A stretch of DNA of 64,000 nt from Struthidea cinerea (taxonomy: Eukaryota > Chordata > Aves > Passeriformes > Corcoracidae), in the NCBI GenBank assembly GCA_013397865.1, contig VZTI01004617.1:948116-1012115 (forward strand), read 5' to 3'. Numbering within the stretch: position 1 is the stretch's first letter; each line of letters starts with the position of its first letter. The position numbers were made by a program, and so were the translations under genes. Positions 12,501 through 26,687 of the stretch are shown here, piece after piece. The notes under the pieces are model-generated. The model searched no databases and was not told where the DNA came from. It saw nothing but the letters and a program-made list of their open reading frames with translations.

Positions 12501-15500
12501 ATACGTGCCACATCTGCATAAAAAGACTCTTTATCTTGTTATCCACAGGAACTGTTCCTTCATGAGCCTTCATAAATCTCGGTCACCTCCACTGCCTTGT
12601 GCAGATCCACTGGTGTCTGACAGCAAACGACAGCACAGAATCCCAGGATGGTTTGGGTGGGAAGGGACTTTAAAGCCCATCTCACTCCAGTCCCCTGCCA
12701 TGGGCAGGGACACCTCCCACCAGACCAGGCTGGTTTTCTTCTCCCTGCCCAGCTGCCTCCTTCTGCAGAAGTGTTAACAGAAAATCTCTTTGATGCCACT
12801 GTATCTTTATCAAGTTTCACTGAAGGTAGCTAATAGAATCAAAAGTGATTAGAGGAACAAAGAGACAGTGAATTCATAAATCTTGTTTCCTTATGAAACC
12901 AAAAGGAAAGAGATAACATGTTGTATTAGATTAAAAAAATGACACCAGAACATGAGAATTTCACCTGTTGATAGTGATTGATGATAACATGTATTTTAAG
13001 AAGTGCCTTTTAGTCAATTTCCTTGAGGGACTTCGTTATCTCTGCTCAAAGTTATAATGTTAAGCTGTGGTGTCCCAATAATTTCTTAGAGAGCAGCTTC
13101 TAATTAAATGAGCTGAAAATCTTTCATTGAAAGGAGGGTAAATAGAGGGATCAAAAAGAAGAAATCTTTTGTTTGAACAGAGATCACAATCATCCAGCAG
13201 GTACAGTGGAAATATTCAGGCACTTGTTACAGCTGGGCACAGATTTGTTTGAAGTCATGTTCACAGCTCCCTCTAGGAAAGGAAAATTTTCCTTCTATTA
13301 ACTCCTTGTACACTGCACCCTTGTACATAAACAGGGATTGATGGTTTAAACTCTATTCTTACTATAAAAATTCTGCAGACTTCTAGAGACAAGCACACTA
13401 TTAATGTACAAGCATACTCATACCCTAACGCTTAATTAAGAGTCAGCGAAACCCCTCTGCATTAACAGGGGTGGGAAAAGCCAGAGTGTTACCATTTACA
13501 ATGCACTCAGAGATCTTCAAATGAGATCTAAAGTGGTGCTGCATCCCGACAAATTTTGCCAGACAAACCCACACCCACCCTGTGATGAATGAAGCTCCCA
13601 GGAACATCAGTAGTGCTGCCTCACTGTCAGACTCCCTGCAAGCTGTCAGGTTTTGTACACTGTGCCTGTCATGTTTCCCCCTCTTCAATGCTCCATTCCC
13701 TTTTATCCTCTCATCTCGAGGTAAAAATAAACAGGATTCATGTACCACTCACATCATCTTTTCTTAGAGCAAGTGTCCTTGGAATGCTAGCACCTACTTG
13801 CAGTAGCTAATGAAAATAACTTCAGGCAGTTTGTTGGGGATTTTTTTCCCCTCTCTGTGTTTGTGTGGGGTCTTTTTAAGTTCCTTTTTTAGCACAGTTT
13901 TTTTTTTTAGGGTTATCCCCTTGCCCCCCAAATAAGTCAGGAATGCCGTACACTGAAATTAGCAAATTTTAATGATAATGAACGAGGACAGATCCCTGCA
14001 CAGCTCTTCCACTTGCTCCCTTCATTTCGTTAAGGAAGAAAAAAAGGAGCACGTTTAAGACAACCCAAGCCCATCCATAACTGGCTGTTCCATGTGCTCT
14101 GATGTGTCTGAAAACTTGGGATCACGTCACATCATGTTAACAAAACCCCAGGAGAGAACCCTGAGGAGCCTGTGCCATGTCAGAGGGAGAACAAGAGCAG
14201 GGGGCGAAGTGCACACACTCCAGAGAGACAGAACGTGCTTGAAGGAGGAGGAAACCACATCATGCAGCATCTTTAGGGTCCCTAAAGTATTTCTGGGAAA
14301 TTCTTTGTCACCAGACAGCCCGTGGATATTCCAGCTGGTAAGGATTGCTTCAGTCTTAAAGCCCCAGAAATGCTTCACACCGAGAACTCTGCAGGGACAT
14401 TCTGTGGTGCCACTGCTGGCTGGAAAGGAGGAGAGAGGCAAGGACGTGCTGTGCAAAACTCTCTGCTTCAGGTAAAGCTGCAATTCCCCTTCAGTGTGAA
14501 ACATTCAACTTTTTCAACTAGAACAAAGGAAGTTTCCTCAAAAACAAGGCTCTTAAAAGCTGACACAGACATTTCTTGGCAAATCTCAGCATGGAGATAA
14601 TTTGTACATTTTAACTGAAGTATTTGGAGATGAGGGGAAGGCAGTGGAGTGTCATTAACAGATAAACCTTTCAGGTGACAGTGGCGTGAGCAGAGCTGCA
14701 GGCAGATTTCAGCCCAAAGATGGGACCCACAACCACATCAATTCTTGCTAAAATATGGTCTTTGATAAAGGGCATTAACAGCAAATAGAGCAAAAACAAC
14801 AGGGAGCAATGCCCCCTTTGCTTGCATTTCCCTGAAGTTTATTCTTTTGTGCAAAAGGTTTAAATCATGCTGAATGCTATTTTTGCTTTAAATATAATCA
14901 GGGAGAATGAGAAACTAATATTCTCAAATTGCAATTATGAAAGAAAATATGTAACATTTTAGGTGCTTCATTTAGAGAGCACTCCAGGTTAATGATATGA
15001 TTTTTCTAATGAAGATATTTCCATGAATACTTAGGATTGTTGCATTCGTCTCATTTGGTAATGAATAGATTGATACGCAGATGATTTCAGCATTTCATTA
15101 AAAGAGCTGCAGAATAAATGCTGAAACTCATTCAAGTGAACAGAGAATGCTAGTTCCCATTATGCTGCTTCCCAAGTTTAATTAATAAGTTGTATTGTTA
15201 CAATTAATCACAGTCAGATGGTTATGAAAAGTGAGATTTTATGATCCCAATGCTTTCTAAATGCACACTGTGGTACATCTGTATCACTCAAGTCCATGTG
15301 CAGTAAGCCCAGCAATATTTACAATAACATCTCAGTACCTGGCCTGATTGTGGAGCTCTTTAATTCAATTTTAATGCTAATCTGCTTTATTTAGGTGCCC
15401 ACTTTAATGATGCCACGTAGCGCAGTGGGAAGTTGTGTGTAAAACAGGCAGGACTGGGGGCCCAGGCTCCTCTCCTGCCAGAGCAGGATCACAGAAAACA

Positions 15501-18500
15501 ACAAATTGGAGGGATTCAGGGGGAGAATAATGGGATGACTTTGGTGTTGTCGCTGGGTTTGCCCACATGAGCAGAGGAACAACGGCAACATCCTCATCGT
15601 GTGGATCAAGGGGACAGTGACAGGGGTGTGAGTGGGAGAACAGGCTCAGCACCACTCCTGGCTGGGCCTGGGCACACAGAGCCCTCATCGGGCAATTCTA
15701 ACACCAGAGATTTCAATGAACCCTGCTCAGAACAGCTCTAAGTGTTCCCAGGGAGCAGGCAACTTGTGTGGAGAATATTTGCTGCAGGGAACCAGGAGCT
15801 CTCCCCACCCGGGGATCCTTTCCTGTTGATCCCTCCCTGCAGGAGGGAGCAGGGAATTTGCAGCCTCCTCCCAGCAGCTGCCAAAAATCCTGGCAAACCA
15901 AGCCTGGCCATCCCAGGCGCCTCCACAACTGCTGCTCCTGGACTTCTGCCTTCCTTAAACCCAGCTCTTCTCACTGTTTCTCACCTGTCCATTTTGTCTC
16001 CTTGCTGGAATTTATGTCAGAGCCCTAAGAGTGGTGAAAGCCCTTGGAATGCAGTTTACCCTGACACTCCATCACTTTCCGAGGGCTGGAGGAGTAAAAG
16101 TCTTGCTGTCACTCTCAATTGAGGGCTTATTTCTTAACTGTAAAACAAGTGACCTTCCTCTGACCTGCTAAGAAAGCATTTGCTTTTCTGCTTTCCCTGG
16201 TCATTCTGCAGCTTTCTAACCCTCCATGCTTTATGGGGCATTCAAAGGAAACCTGCTTTTGACACTGCATCTGAAATTTTATGAAGTTTTTGCTGGTGAT
16301 AAATCAAAGGCCTGATCTAAAAGCCAGAGATGTCAATAGGAAGAATCCCATTTTTCCTTTTCAGTGGGCTTTAGATCAAAATTTAGGTTTACCAGCAGGT
16401 TTTCAACCCTTTCCCTCTGCACTTTTGTCACAGTTCTGCATCACTGAGGGACTTCCATTCTGAGGAAAGAACATTATCACAATTAGAAGTCGAAGTTTGT
16501 TGTTTTCTTTCCTTCAAGAGTTGAAACTCCCTGAGAAATACAATTGAGAGGGATTATTTCAGATTCCCTCCCTCTTTTCTTTCCAATCACAGTCAAGATA
16601 TTAAATAACACCAAAACTGCAGGCTCTTCTCAGATGATCCGAGATCATTTGCTGCCTTTGGGTGCTCATTGGTTGAATTCAAAGTGTCTCAGTTTTGCCC
16701 AAACCTTTACCTGCAATGAACAACGCCAAGGTTTCATTTCTTCACCAGGGGATACCAGGTTTTCTAATAACGTTCCTTGAACTGATGTGGTTTGCTCCTC
16801 ATTTCGGAAGTGCCATAATTTGGGAGCTTCTGGTCCTGTAATTCCTTGAAGGCTGAGCAGTTAGCAATGTGTGGTTTTGACAGGCTGTTTATTTTAGAGT
16901 GGACTCGGAACAGCAAAGATGACTTGAATAACTAAGCTGCAGTTATTATCTGAGAACCATTCATGTCTGAAGTTTAGGCCAGATTAAATTTAACACCACG
17001 GTGATTTATTTCTGGATGCTTTTGTGCCAGATGTGCTCATATTATTTTTACTAAATTATTTGGTGATTAAAATATATATCTAACCATAATAACTCAAAAT
17101 ATTATGGGTAACTTTTCATTGTGGTCAGAAATGACTTGATAAATATTATTTATTATATTAATGATATAAATATTATTAACTTTTGCCTCAAAACTGACTA
17201 ATGAAAAAGAAATGGAGACTACAGAAGGGCTGTTCCTTCCATAATTGTGAAATAGAATTTATGTAGGAAAAATGCCATTTCTTTTAGGCAAAACTTTAAA
17301 GAGGAGGAAGAGAAGAAAAAAATCCCAGCCACCCTTTTTGCTGGGCTGCTTCTGCAGCCTTTTACAAATAAATGTTTGCTTTAAAGTTGCTAGTTTATAA
17401 TTTAATTTCCCATGATCAGATTTGCTCCTTGAACACACCTGGGGGTGCCTGGTTTTGGTATTTCACACAGAGCTGCACTGAGGGTCAAGCAAGAATATTT
17501 CAGAACCGCTTTAATATATCCCAAAGATCTGACTGTAAGAGAAGTCCTTGGCTCAAGTATCCCTTCGAGGATTTTTAGTTTCAGTCTTCATTCACGGGAG
17601 ATTTTTGGATGGAACTTTAAGCAGGGGTTGAGGAGGCAGAAGACAACACTTCAATAACACCTCGGTTTAAACAACTGAAAATAAAAATTCATAAAAACAC
17701 GAGGCAGGATCAATAACTCTTGTGAGAGGTGTCTTTTAAGGCAGTTGGGAAACAAATGTTCTGCAGAAAACACATGAAACTCAGGCTTGCGTGGGCACAA
17801 TTGAAATGCACAAAACAGAAATAGTTTGGCAACGTCACAAGCCAGCTTTAAATATTTTTCACCCACAGGAAGGGAACTTGACACTTGAAAGCTTGATGGT
17901 GCTGCCCCTTGCCAGAAATATTGTTTCTTCTCCCTAATAAGCCAAGGCAGCACGGCAAACCCAGCTCTGAGCGGTCCTTAACATCCACTTCTCTATTTCA
18001 TAGAGGTGTTGGTGACCTGGGATGCACAAGGAATTCCAGAAACACTCCATCAAGGGCAGGAAGCAGCACCTTGGTCCTGCCCAAACGATATAAACCGAGA
18101 ATTTACTTTCTACAGCAGCTCCTGCGGGTCATTTATGCTCAAGTGCATTCCAAACCATTAGTCCACGAGAGGAGACCTCCATTTCTGGGAAGCTCCATTA
18201 AAAGAAAATAATAAAAAGTGATAGTTTTGTGATGGCTCTCCACGTTAATTGGTTGATGTGGAAAAGGATGTGCAATCAAACTACATCACAGCACGATGAT
18301 TTCTTAATTAAACAATAAATTAACAGTGTGGCGATCAATACCCAATTCCATTTGAAAATGCCAGATGGGTCCAAATTTGGAAAAGGTCACCCATGTTGTA
18401 GATTAGCTCTCCTGAAATAACCAGCAGGAGAAGATGCACTGTAGCTGCTCAATTTGGATCACATTTTGAAAAATGTGAGTAATTACTTATTTTCAGTGTG

Positions 18501-20879
18501 AGGAAATTAATACAAAGATTATTGAAAGGCTGAAGATTTCACAACAGCTTGAAAAATGTGAACTGAATGGTGCAAGACCAACGCTAAACGGAAAGAGAAA
18601 ATTTAAAGCTGGCTGAGCAGAAGTGGCAGAGGAGTGAGGTGTCGGCACTTTTGTTCTCATCTTCTTCAGGAGAGCTGTCCATACAATTTCAAGCCCTGCA
18701 GAATTTCTTCCTTCCCAAAATGGGCAGCCAAAAACCAAGCTTGTCTATTCGAGTGAAAGAAAAACTGTGTAGGAAAATGGCAAGGAGGAAGCTGAGCAAA
18801 ATTCTAACCAAACATCACCCACGGGACCACAAGCAATCTGGCTGCCTCATTTTTATAAATATGGAGGTGGAGAAGGCAAATGTCTGCTTGATACATTGTA
18901 TTTTACTACAAATGTAAGTTAGGAGGGAAATCACCGCACAAACATCAGTATTCCCACTTGCCTGTGTGACCAGCTCCCACAGAGCTGAGACCCAAACTAA
19001 AGACGATTTTATCCAGGATGCCAAAACCACCCGGGGGATTTATACCAGATAAGTGCCTCAGGTGCCTGCTGACCATGGGAACGGTGTGGTTTTGTGCAGT
19101 TTGGGTGGGGTTTTTGGTTGCTATTGCACAGCTGAGCCTGTCTCTTCCTAAAACAGGCAAAGCCATCCCAATCCCTGCAGGAATTCCCTTTGGGAGGGGA
19201 GGATCAGCTGCAGCAGAAGGCAGGTGCAGCACTCTGTGCTGCTACATCCACCCCATGGCAAACCTACACACAGGAATTTTACCCCTGTTCCACAGCCAGC
19301 TCAACATTATTGCTCTTTTCTTCAAAATCCTGAGCAAATCTGTCTCTCTTCTAAAGTGGACAAAAGGGTGAGACCCAAAACATCCACCCCAAGTTCCCAA
19401 GGCTGGATTCCAGTTCCCTGGAAGAGAGGGAGGTTCCTATATCAGGCATTTCCGAGCTTAACTTCAGAGTTCTTCTCCCTATTTATCACATCAGAAGATT
19501 AATTTCTCTAAACTTCTAATATATATTACTAAAATTAGGCAGCACTAATCCCTCTGCCTTTCCCCATTCTCCCAACTTTTCCCTGCTATGGTCTCATGTT
19601 ATTCAAGCCTCCTGGATTACAGAGAAGAAAGAGGCTCTCATCCCACTGAAAAGTTCCCGAGCAGAACTGACAGAAGAACAGATCCCTAATTATTTTAAGC
19701 AGCTGTATTAATGGGACCCCACTCCAGGATGCTGGCAGACTTCTGAAGCTCGGGATAACCTGGGAGGGCTTAAATTTCCTCATATTCAGGACCTAGCTCA
19801 GAATTCCAAGCATAGCTTAGCTTTGTTACTTGAGAGTCCTTCTGCTATTGATGAAGAAGATATTGTATTATTCAACAGAGATTAACAAAGGGAATAATTG
19901 GAAATGGAGAACCTTGCAGAGGATTTCTTGTGTTCCTTCAAGCTAGAGGCACACCTTCCACCTCTCAGCTGTCCTCTCAAAATGAGTACGAAAACACAAG
20001 AGTCAATAAACAGACAATTAGGGAAGCTTCAGGCTGGAATCATTCCTCAAAATGAATGACTGACTTAGCAATGACTCCATCATTAATGCCCTGGCAGCTG
20101 CATGTCCTAATTAATCTAATATTTTGTAGTCTATTAAGTATCTGATGCAGTGTTGAAAGAAGAGTGCCAAGAAGGACACTGAGCAAACCCAGAAACGGAG
20201 CATCTCTTAGGAGAGGTTTTTTCCCTTCCTCTTTACAAAGCAAGCTCTGTCCTACAGCAGACAGGAAGATTGATTTCACACAGCAGCTGATGCCCTGGGT
20301 TTGTTTCTTTTTTTTCTTTTCTTTTCAAACAGAAAGTGCTGTTTGACCGAGAAGTAGGTGCCAGTCTGTCTGACACCTTTGGCAGAGGAAGCACCCCTGC
20401 TCTCTCCTGTTCCCTTTAATGGCCTGGAAAGAGAACACAACTCTCCGCTGGGAGAAAACCAGAAGGTACATGCACTCACCCAAAGGGAACAGACTTCAGC
20501 CTAAGTGTGTTCTAATTCCAGTTCTTTAATTTGTACTGATATAAGTAAAGCTTGGAAGAAAACAACTTTTTCCACAGGGCATCTTATCCCAAAGAGATGA
20601 AAACTTCCTTAAATCAGTTATTATTTAAGCAAAAAAAGAAAAAAAATCCTTTAATTCAGTTCCTAACAAACTAACAGAACTAGCCATTCCTCTGTCAATT
20701 ACAAAAACAACAGGCTTTTCCTCACCTTCACTGGGTCACTTCAGTGATACTGAATGGAGAAATCTGCGCTGGAAATTGCTCATCTTTAAGGAGAACAAAA
20801 ACCACAAGTATCTAAGCAAGCAGGAATATTTGGGAAGGGGCAGAAGGAACCTGTGCATCCCCCTCAGGCTGATTTAACA
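9574..20879. other. Intergenic, no gene recognised
   Basis: Apart from the CR1 fragment at 12.6 kb I see nothing coding. AT-rich, non-repetitive blocks at about 10390-10680 and 14930-15420 look compositionally like conserved non-coding elements, but this cannot be tested here. Confidence 0.55.
12635..12735 (-). mobile_element. Short CR1 fragment
   Basis: It begins ACAGAATCCCAGGATGGTTT, then GGAAGGGACTTTAAAGCCCA, CCTGCCATGGGCAGGGACAC and ACCAGACCAGGCTGG. This is antisense CR1 3' sequence of about 100 bp. It contributes to two overlapping chance open frames here. Confidence 0.88.
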
Positions 20880-21910
20880 TCAGCACACACCAGAGCCGGA
20901 GACAGTGTCAGATGTTCCCTTCCAGCTGAGGCTCCCCAGGGGCCAGTTTCCCTTCCCAGCTCTGTTTCCAGGTAACGGGGTCCCTGTCGCACTCAGCATC
21001 CCACAGCCTCCCAGGGGACACCGCCACGGGCAGCACAGACACCGCTGCTGTCAATAGGCAAAGCTGTGTCTTTGTCTTCTTGTGAAATGTCACCAAAACT
21101 CAGCATCGCGTTGTCACCCGTGCCTGGGGCAGGGGGGAGCCGGGGCCGGGCTGGGCGTGCTGCCCTGAGCATTCCCCCGGCTCTGAGAGGGAGCAGCCCC
21201 AAGGTCTGCGAAAGCATTCTGGGGTGAGGAGAACGGTGCTGTCACAGGCATCAGCCTGAAAGCCGGGAATGCCTGGCAGATTTTGAGCTGTTTCCATCTG
21301 CAGAGGGGATGGAGGGACGAGAGAGCAGCTCCGGAGCCAGCAGCCCCTGGGGCCCTGCTGAAGTCTCGTAGAGCGGCTTCCTAGAAGGGGTGACAGATCC
21401 TACAGACACCAGACCGGCACAAGGGCTGGCCTTACACAGCAGATAGGGCAGGGCAGGGCAGGGGGGAGAGAGAAATGCAGGGCTCGGGGCTGACTGAGCC
21501 CTCCCAAGAGAGTGCAGAGGGCAGCATCTCTCCAGCTCCTCAGCAGAGTTCGCTGCATCAAATCTGAGCCCTCCCTGCAGCGAAGGGCAGGGATAACCCA
21601 GCCTGAAAACCCAGCCTGAACGGCAACCAACAGCTCAGCAGCTTCCCAGGAGGTGGAGAGAGGAAGAAGGGGAGGTTGCCAAGGAATTCCCGGTGAGCAG
21701 TGGAAGCAGACACAGACAGAGCGGCAGGGAGTGGAGATGGCACACAGTGGCTGCCAGTCTGAGGGCTGTGACACGGGAAGGTGACATTGCCCAGCACCCT
21801 GCTCGTGCTGCTGCTCATCCCCTGCCCTCAGGGCTTTAGAGATCCATCCCAAGCCCAGCAGTGGCCTCATGCCGGGGGCAATCCTGGTTCAGGAAGTGTT
21901 TTCCATGAGG
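20880..21910. other. GC-rich intergenic block with G-run clusters
   Basis: About 1 kb is clearly GC-richer than its AT-rich surroundings. It has two quadruplex-type clusters on the plus strand: 21126-21155 (runs of 4, 6, 4 and 3 G) and 21445-21466 (GGGCAGGGCAGGGCAGGGGG). I see no recognisable exon. It ends at the LTR insertion at 21919. Confidence 0.6.
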
Positions 21911-21918
21911 CGTTCCAT

Positions 21919-22290
21919 TGTCGCTGTAAAGTACCGAGAACGGCGAGAAACGACACGATCCAAGTTCAGGAAGAAAGCAGTTCTGTATTAATTAATTAAA
22001 TCATCATTTTATAACAGGGATCGCAAAGAGTGTGTTGAATGGCATAAGACAATTGGGTGCTCGGCCATCCACCCCTTGAGGGGATTGGTCAAGCTCCGAG
22101 ACACTTATTCCAAAATATCAGAAGGCCAGAACCACAACAATCCTGCATAACAAACCCAGGTGCAGGATAAGGAGTTGGTTTACAAAAACCCACAGCAGTG
22201 TTTTCACAGCTTCTGTGAGAACCGCAAAGCTCTCACAGAACGCTGCAGAAAGCTGAAAGATTTCTCTACCAAAGCTTTTCAGCATCCACA
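21919..22290 (-). mobile_element. Solo LTR, ERVK-like (copy 2)
   Basis: The 372-bp LTR lies on the minus strand, reading TGTGGATGCTG to CAGCGACA. It is flanked by a perfect 6-bp duplication TTCCAT (21913-21918 and 22291-22296). By eye it is close to 90% identical to the copy at 44524-44896. The TATA-type box is at 22007-22014. The polyadenylation hexamer at 21984-21989 reads AATACA on the element strand rather than AATAAA. No gag, pol or env sequence is attached. Confidence 0.93.
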
Positions 22291-22296
22291 TTCCAT

Positions 22297-25200
22297 ATCA
22301 GCCCAGCACGGGGCAGAGCAGCAGCTGAGGAGCCTCACCTAAAAGCCCCAAACAGCGTCCCGGGTGTAAATCCCACTGTGAATAATGTCCTCAGGATGGG
22401 AGAGGGGAGATGGACACCGACTATCCCTGTCTCTAAGAGTTACAGCACGCTACTTTTCTACTATTTCCGACGCCTTTTTAGCTCAAAATGAAAATAGCCA
22501 ACATAAAGAGCTCCAATTCAACCAGGAGGGAGTGCCAGGAGGCATCACAGCCCGTGATTGTTTTCACTTAAAGCTCTATAATTGTTCAGGACAAGGCAGT
22601 TTCTCTGCCACTCAGCTTTTCTGCTCGGAAGACGGGTTCTAGGTGATATCAGCAGCGTTTGATTCTTCTAAATCCTAAAATTTTGTGTCTATATATATAT
22701 TATAATCGGTATGTTAAATTAGGGAGTACTTTCTGCTGAAACTGTGGAATCTTTGCATTTCCTTTCTTCCCTTGCTCAGCTCTACTCTGACTGCTATTAC
22801 AGGAATGCCATTATGTCTATTGCCCTTTCATCTTTTTTTTTTTTCCTTAAAATAGATCCATTTTTAAACCCATTTTATGACACACCACTCTAATGAGTCA
22901 TTTATACCCTTCCCACTTGAGTTTCAGGCTTTGTCCAAGACTCCAAAGCTACACCATAATCTGTTCAACCTTAGAGCCAAGCAAAATAATCCCATTTCCC
23001 TTACACAGGAGCAACCCATTTAACTTTGAAATGTAAATCATTCTAAGTGTTGGAGAAATGGGGGAGAAATTTCCTCACACAAATTTTGCTATTTAACAGC
23101 TTACAAAAGAGAGTTGTCCCCACTGCCGCTGAGCAATAAAAAGTCTGGCTGCAGCTCAGCAGGAGGGATAACACACACTTAAATCCTGCTGATCAATATG
23201 GGACTTATGTGCTTTGTCAGATCAAGATCTATGCAGATATAAATAAGTTACTGGTACTTCCCTACGCTTCGCATAAAAGAAAATGTAATTCCAACCTACA
23301 GACAAGCACAAACGTAAGTACCACACAGACAGGCCCGGGATAGATATGAAATCATTCATATGAGACAATATTTTGTAGATTGGTGTGGGTTTATTTCGTG
23401 CTGTAGCAACTGCAGGGCATCCCAGAGCAACAAACGTCCTCAAAGCTACTGCTTTATCCTTGGGGAGCAGTGGAAGCCCCAAATGATCTCAATTAAACCA
23501 GCATCAGTTCAGGAGAGCCCAAATTAATCCAGGCTGTCGGTGGAGATGGCATTTAGTCATTTGGACACAGGTAATGCATTGATAAAGCTCGCAACATTCT
23601 CTCTTCAGGTCATAATTTAATAGAATTTCAGAACAGTTTTTGCAAAAAAAAAGTCACTGTATTCATTCTTAAACCACGGTTTTAATTGCAGGCAGAAAAT
23701 CAACAGTTCGAGATGATTCCAACGTGGTGTGAAAAGCCATTCCAGTGCAAAGGTGTCGATAAAACCAACGCCACTGTTATTCTGGAAACCTCACAAAGTA
23801 CTTCGGGGAGCACTTGTTTACCCACAGCATATTTTTGCTTTCAGTCCCAATCCCTCTTCCCTGTCACAGGCACTGAGCTGTGGAAATCCAAGCCTGGCAG
23901 AGATGATTCTGCAGAAGTATCAGATATTTCTACAGAAAGATCAGACCAGTTATTTATCCAGGCTGGCCCCCAGTTCTGTGTTATGCTCATAATTCAGGCA
24001 GAAAATGCCTTCACTCTAAAGCAAATCGAATACTCTTTAAAATCTTTAAAATCAAGTCAGACTATTGGCTGGAAAGGTTTTGTTATTGCTCCTTCACAGA
24101 AAAATACTGCAACATTTTTATTGCTTTTTCAACAGCCAAAGAAGATCCTGTTCCCTCTGCACTTCCTGGTGTATGGCTTTCCAGACTTTATGAGGCTTTT
24201 CATTATGTGAAATACAGGGGGTAGGTCTGACCTTGTTGCAATTTAAATTGACCAGTCATGGGTCAACATTTGCAAAAAATGCTGAGTGTCTGAAGTTTAT
24301 ATAAATTTTTGAAGCGAGTTATAAAATAATAAAATTAGTCAAGAACGGCGGCATTTTTTAATTCCAGTTGAAAGAAAGATGAAGTGGGAAATAAATCAGG
24401 ATTGATGCAGCTGAACCTAATAAAATTTTAATTTTTTTCTCTCCACATGCATCACCTTTTGTTTAACTTTGAATCAATTGCTAAATTCATGCAAAACTAC
24501 CTGCTCGAAAAGTGCTCAAAGATTATTACAGGTGGGGAAAATCAGCAAATTGGGAACTGATCTGTACAAGACCCCCCAAAAAATGTCAATTTATATTTTA
24601 TCAAAAGTCAAGTATGGTCCAGAACTTGTTTTGACGGAGCTCTGACATTTTTGATTAAATCCCATGAATTCATTTACTTCTCCACCTGGCTGAGGATGTA
24701 TCTGCCACATCTTTATAAAAGGGGGTTAATCCAGTGAAAGGTCCCAAGGACCTTTTAAATCGTGAATTCTCCTTCTACTGATCCCACTCACAGCTCTTTT
24801 GTCAATTTTTACTCTAGAGCAGAAAACACCTTCCTTGGCAGAGTTAAGGGATTAATTTGTTTTCTATTTTAATGCACCATCGTTAATTGATTCAGAAGAA
24901 TCTGTTGGAAAACATCAATGCTATAAACTGCTAAACTCATCCAGTGGCTGCCCTGACACCCAATAAAACCCTGTCTGAAACAATTAGTGCTCCCAAGCTC
25001 GTTATCCAATCCGGAGCAGAGAAGGTAAACTCTCCTGGAGCCACCAGCAAGACAAGTACATCTCTGGGGACTAAACAAAAGACTTTTCCCACCTTATTAC
25101 CTCTGGCAAGGATGGGATGTGATCCTGACTCCCAGCAAGACAAATCCTCAGGACAGGAAAAGCCAAATGCCACCCTTGCTGTTTCTGAGTGTTGATTTAC

Positions 25201-26686
25201 ACCACAGCTAAGTGAAAACCCAGGGAGACATTTATCACAGTGAACTATCACCCAGGCCAACAGTAATATCAAAGGAAATTATTCTTACAACACATGACAT
25301 AATTATTTCCCCTAGATTTTATTAATATTGAAGTGAAGCACAAGGTCAGGGCAGGTTTTGTCTCTGCTGCCTGATTTCAGCACTGTCTGATCTCTCCCCA
25401 AACAAACCCAGTCCTTTCTGGCTCACTCCACACACTACTCTCCCTCTGTCAAATTCAGCTTTCAAAGCTTTTTATGCAACACCAAGCCAAAAAATGCAAT
25501 AAACTTTTCACTTCTAATTCCTCAAGTATTTGTTCCCAGTACAGTGAGTATTGAGGAAGGATCTTCATTTTACAGCAGAGAGAATATTTATTAATCACTG
25601 CAATAATACGGAGAATCAATTTTCCAAAATGCTGCTGACAGTGGTATTTCCAGTCTGGCAGAAAACCAAAACTTCCAGGATTATGCTCTGATCACCAAAC
25701 AATATCTTTGCATCAAGAGTGAAAAAAATACTGTAAATAGGCATTGCTCCTCTAGGTAAAGCAGCAAATTAGTGCTCAAAGCACTGTGATGCCACCAGCA
25801 CTACAGAAGTTTTCCTCTGAACTTTATTTTAATGTGCATAGCAGAAGGTTAACTACAGAAAAATGCCTGCTTAAAATATAAAGCAATTATTAGGACAACA
25901 GCACAAATCTGTAGGTTGTTTCTACTTTTCTTAAATAAAACTGTGAGGGTTTTTTTTCATTAAAGAGCAAAAGCTCTGGAAAACCCCAGGGAGCCAAATG
26001 CAGGAAATGCTTGATCATTTTTCAATATAGAACATGTTTAATCTGATTATTATGCTAAATCACAGCGGGTGGGTGGACATTTAGCAACCTTGAGCCAGTC
26101 AGACGCAAGTTTGTGAAATTACCTCTGAACTTTATAATCACACAAACAGGACAGAAAAACACTGCAGACACAGGTCACCCTATTAGCACTGAGTGCTTTC
26201 CTCAGGAAAGATTTCTCTGGTTTCAGCAGAGCAGCCTCAGCTCCCTCAGTCGGACTCCGGCACTGACCTGGGAGCTGAGCTGCCTCTCAAGGACTCATTT
26301 CTCTGGCTCCCCAGGCAGTGAGGGAGGCAGCTTCTTATCCTGGACTCATCCAGGATCAAACACCCCAGTCACCCTCCAGGATCCTTCGGCGGCACTGGCC
26401 ATGCTGCCCTGAGAACCGTGGATGTGAGGTGCAGGTATTGATTTATCCCCAGCTCTGAGACTCGGCCACGTGTGCCAAACTCGTGGAACCCTAACTGTAA
26501 CCTGACACTTCACGTAATAACCTAACTGGAAGAGAATATGGGATGGAGTTTGGAAGTTACAGATTATTTATGACTGTCACCAAACTTCAGAGAGTCCAGT
26601 GCTTTTTTTTAGTTGATAAAAGTCAAACTAACCACAGATTTATTTACCCACACTCCCTAGCAAGCAACAGTTAAAGTAAAACATGA
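22297..26686. other. Intergenic, no gene recognised
   Basis: AT-rich single-copy-looking sequence with a short TA run at about 22691-22702. The 174-codon plus-strand frame at 23686-24210 has no recognisable domain and is probably chance. Confidence 0.55.
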
Positions 26687-26687
26687 N

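Noticed and set aside
12202..12777. 191-codon plus-strand open frame
   Set aside because: Its 3' part is an antisense CR1 fragment and the rest is not protein-like.
15404..15430. Sequence GCCACGTAGCGCAGTGGGAA, reminiscent of a tRNA start
   Set aside because: No cloverleaf stems, B box or anticodon arm follow.
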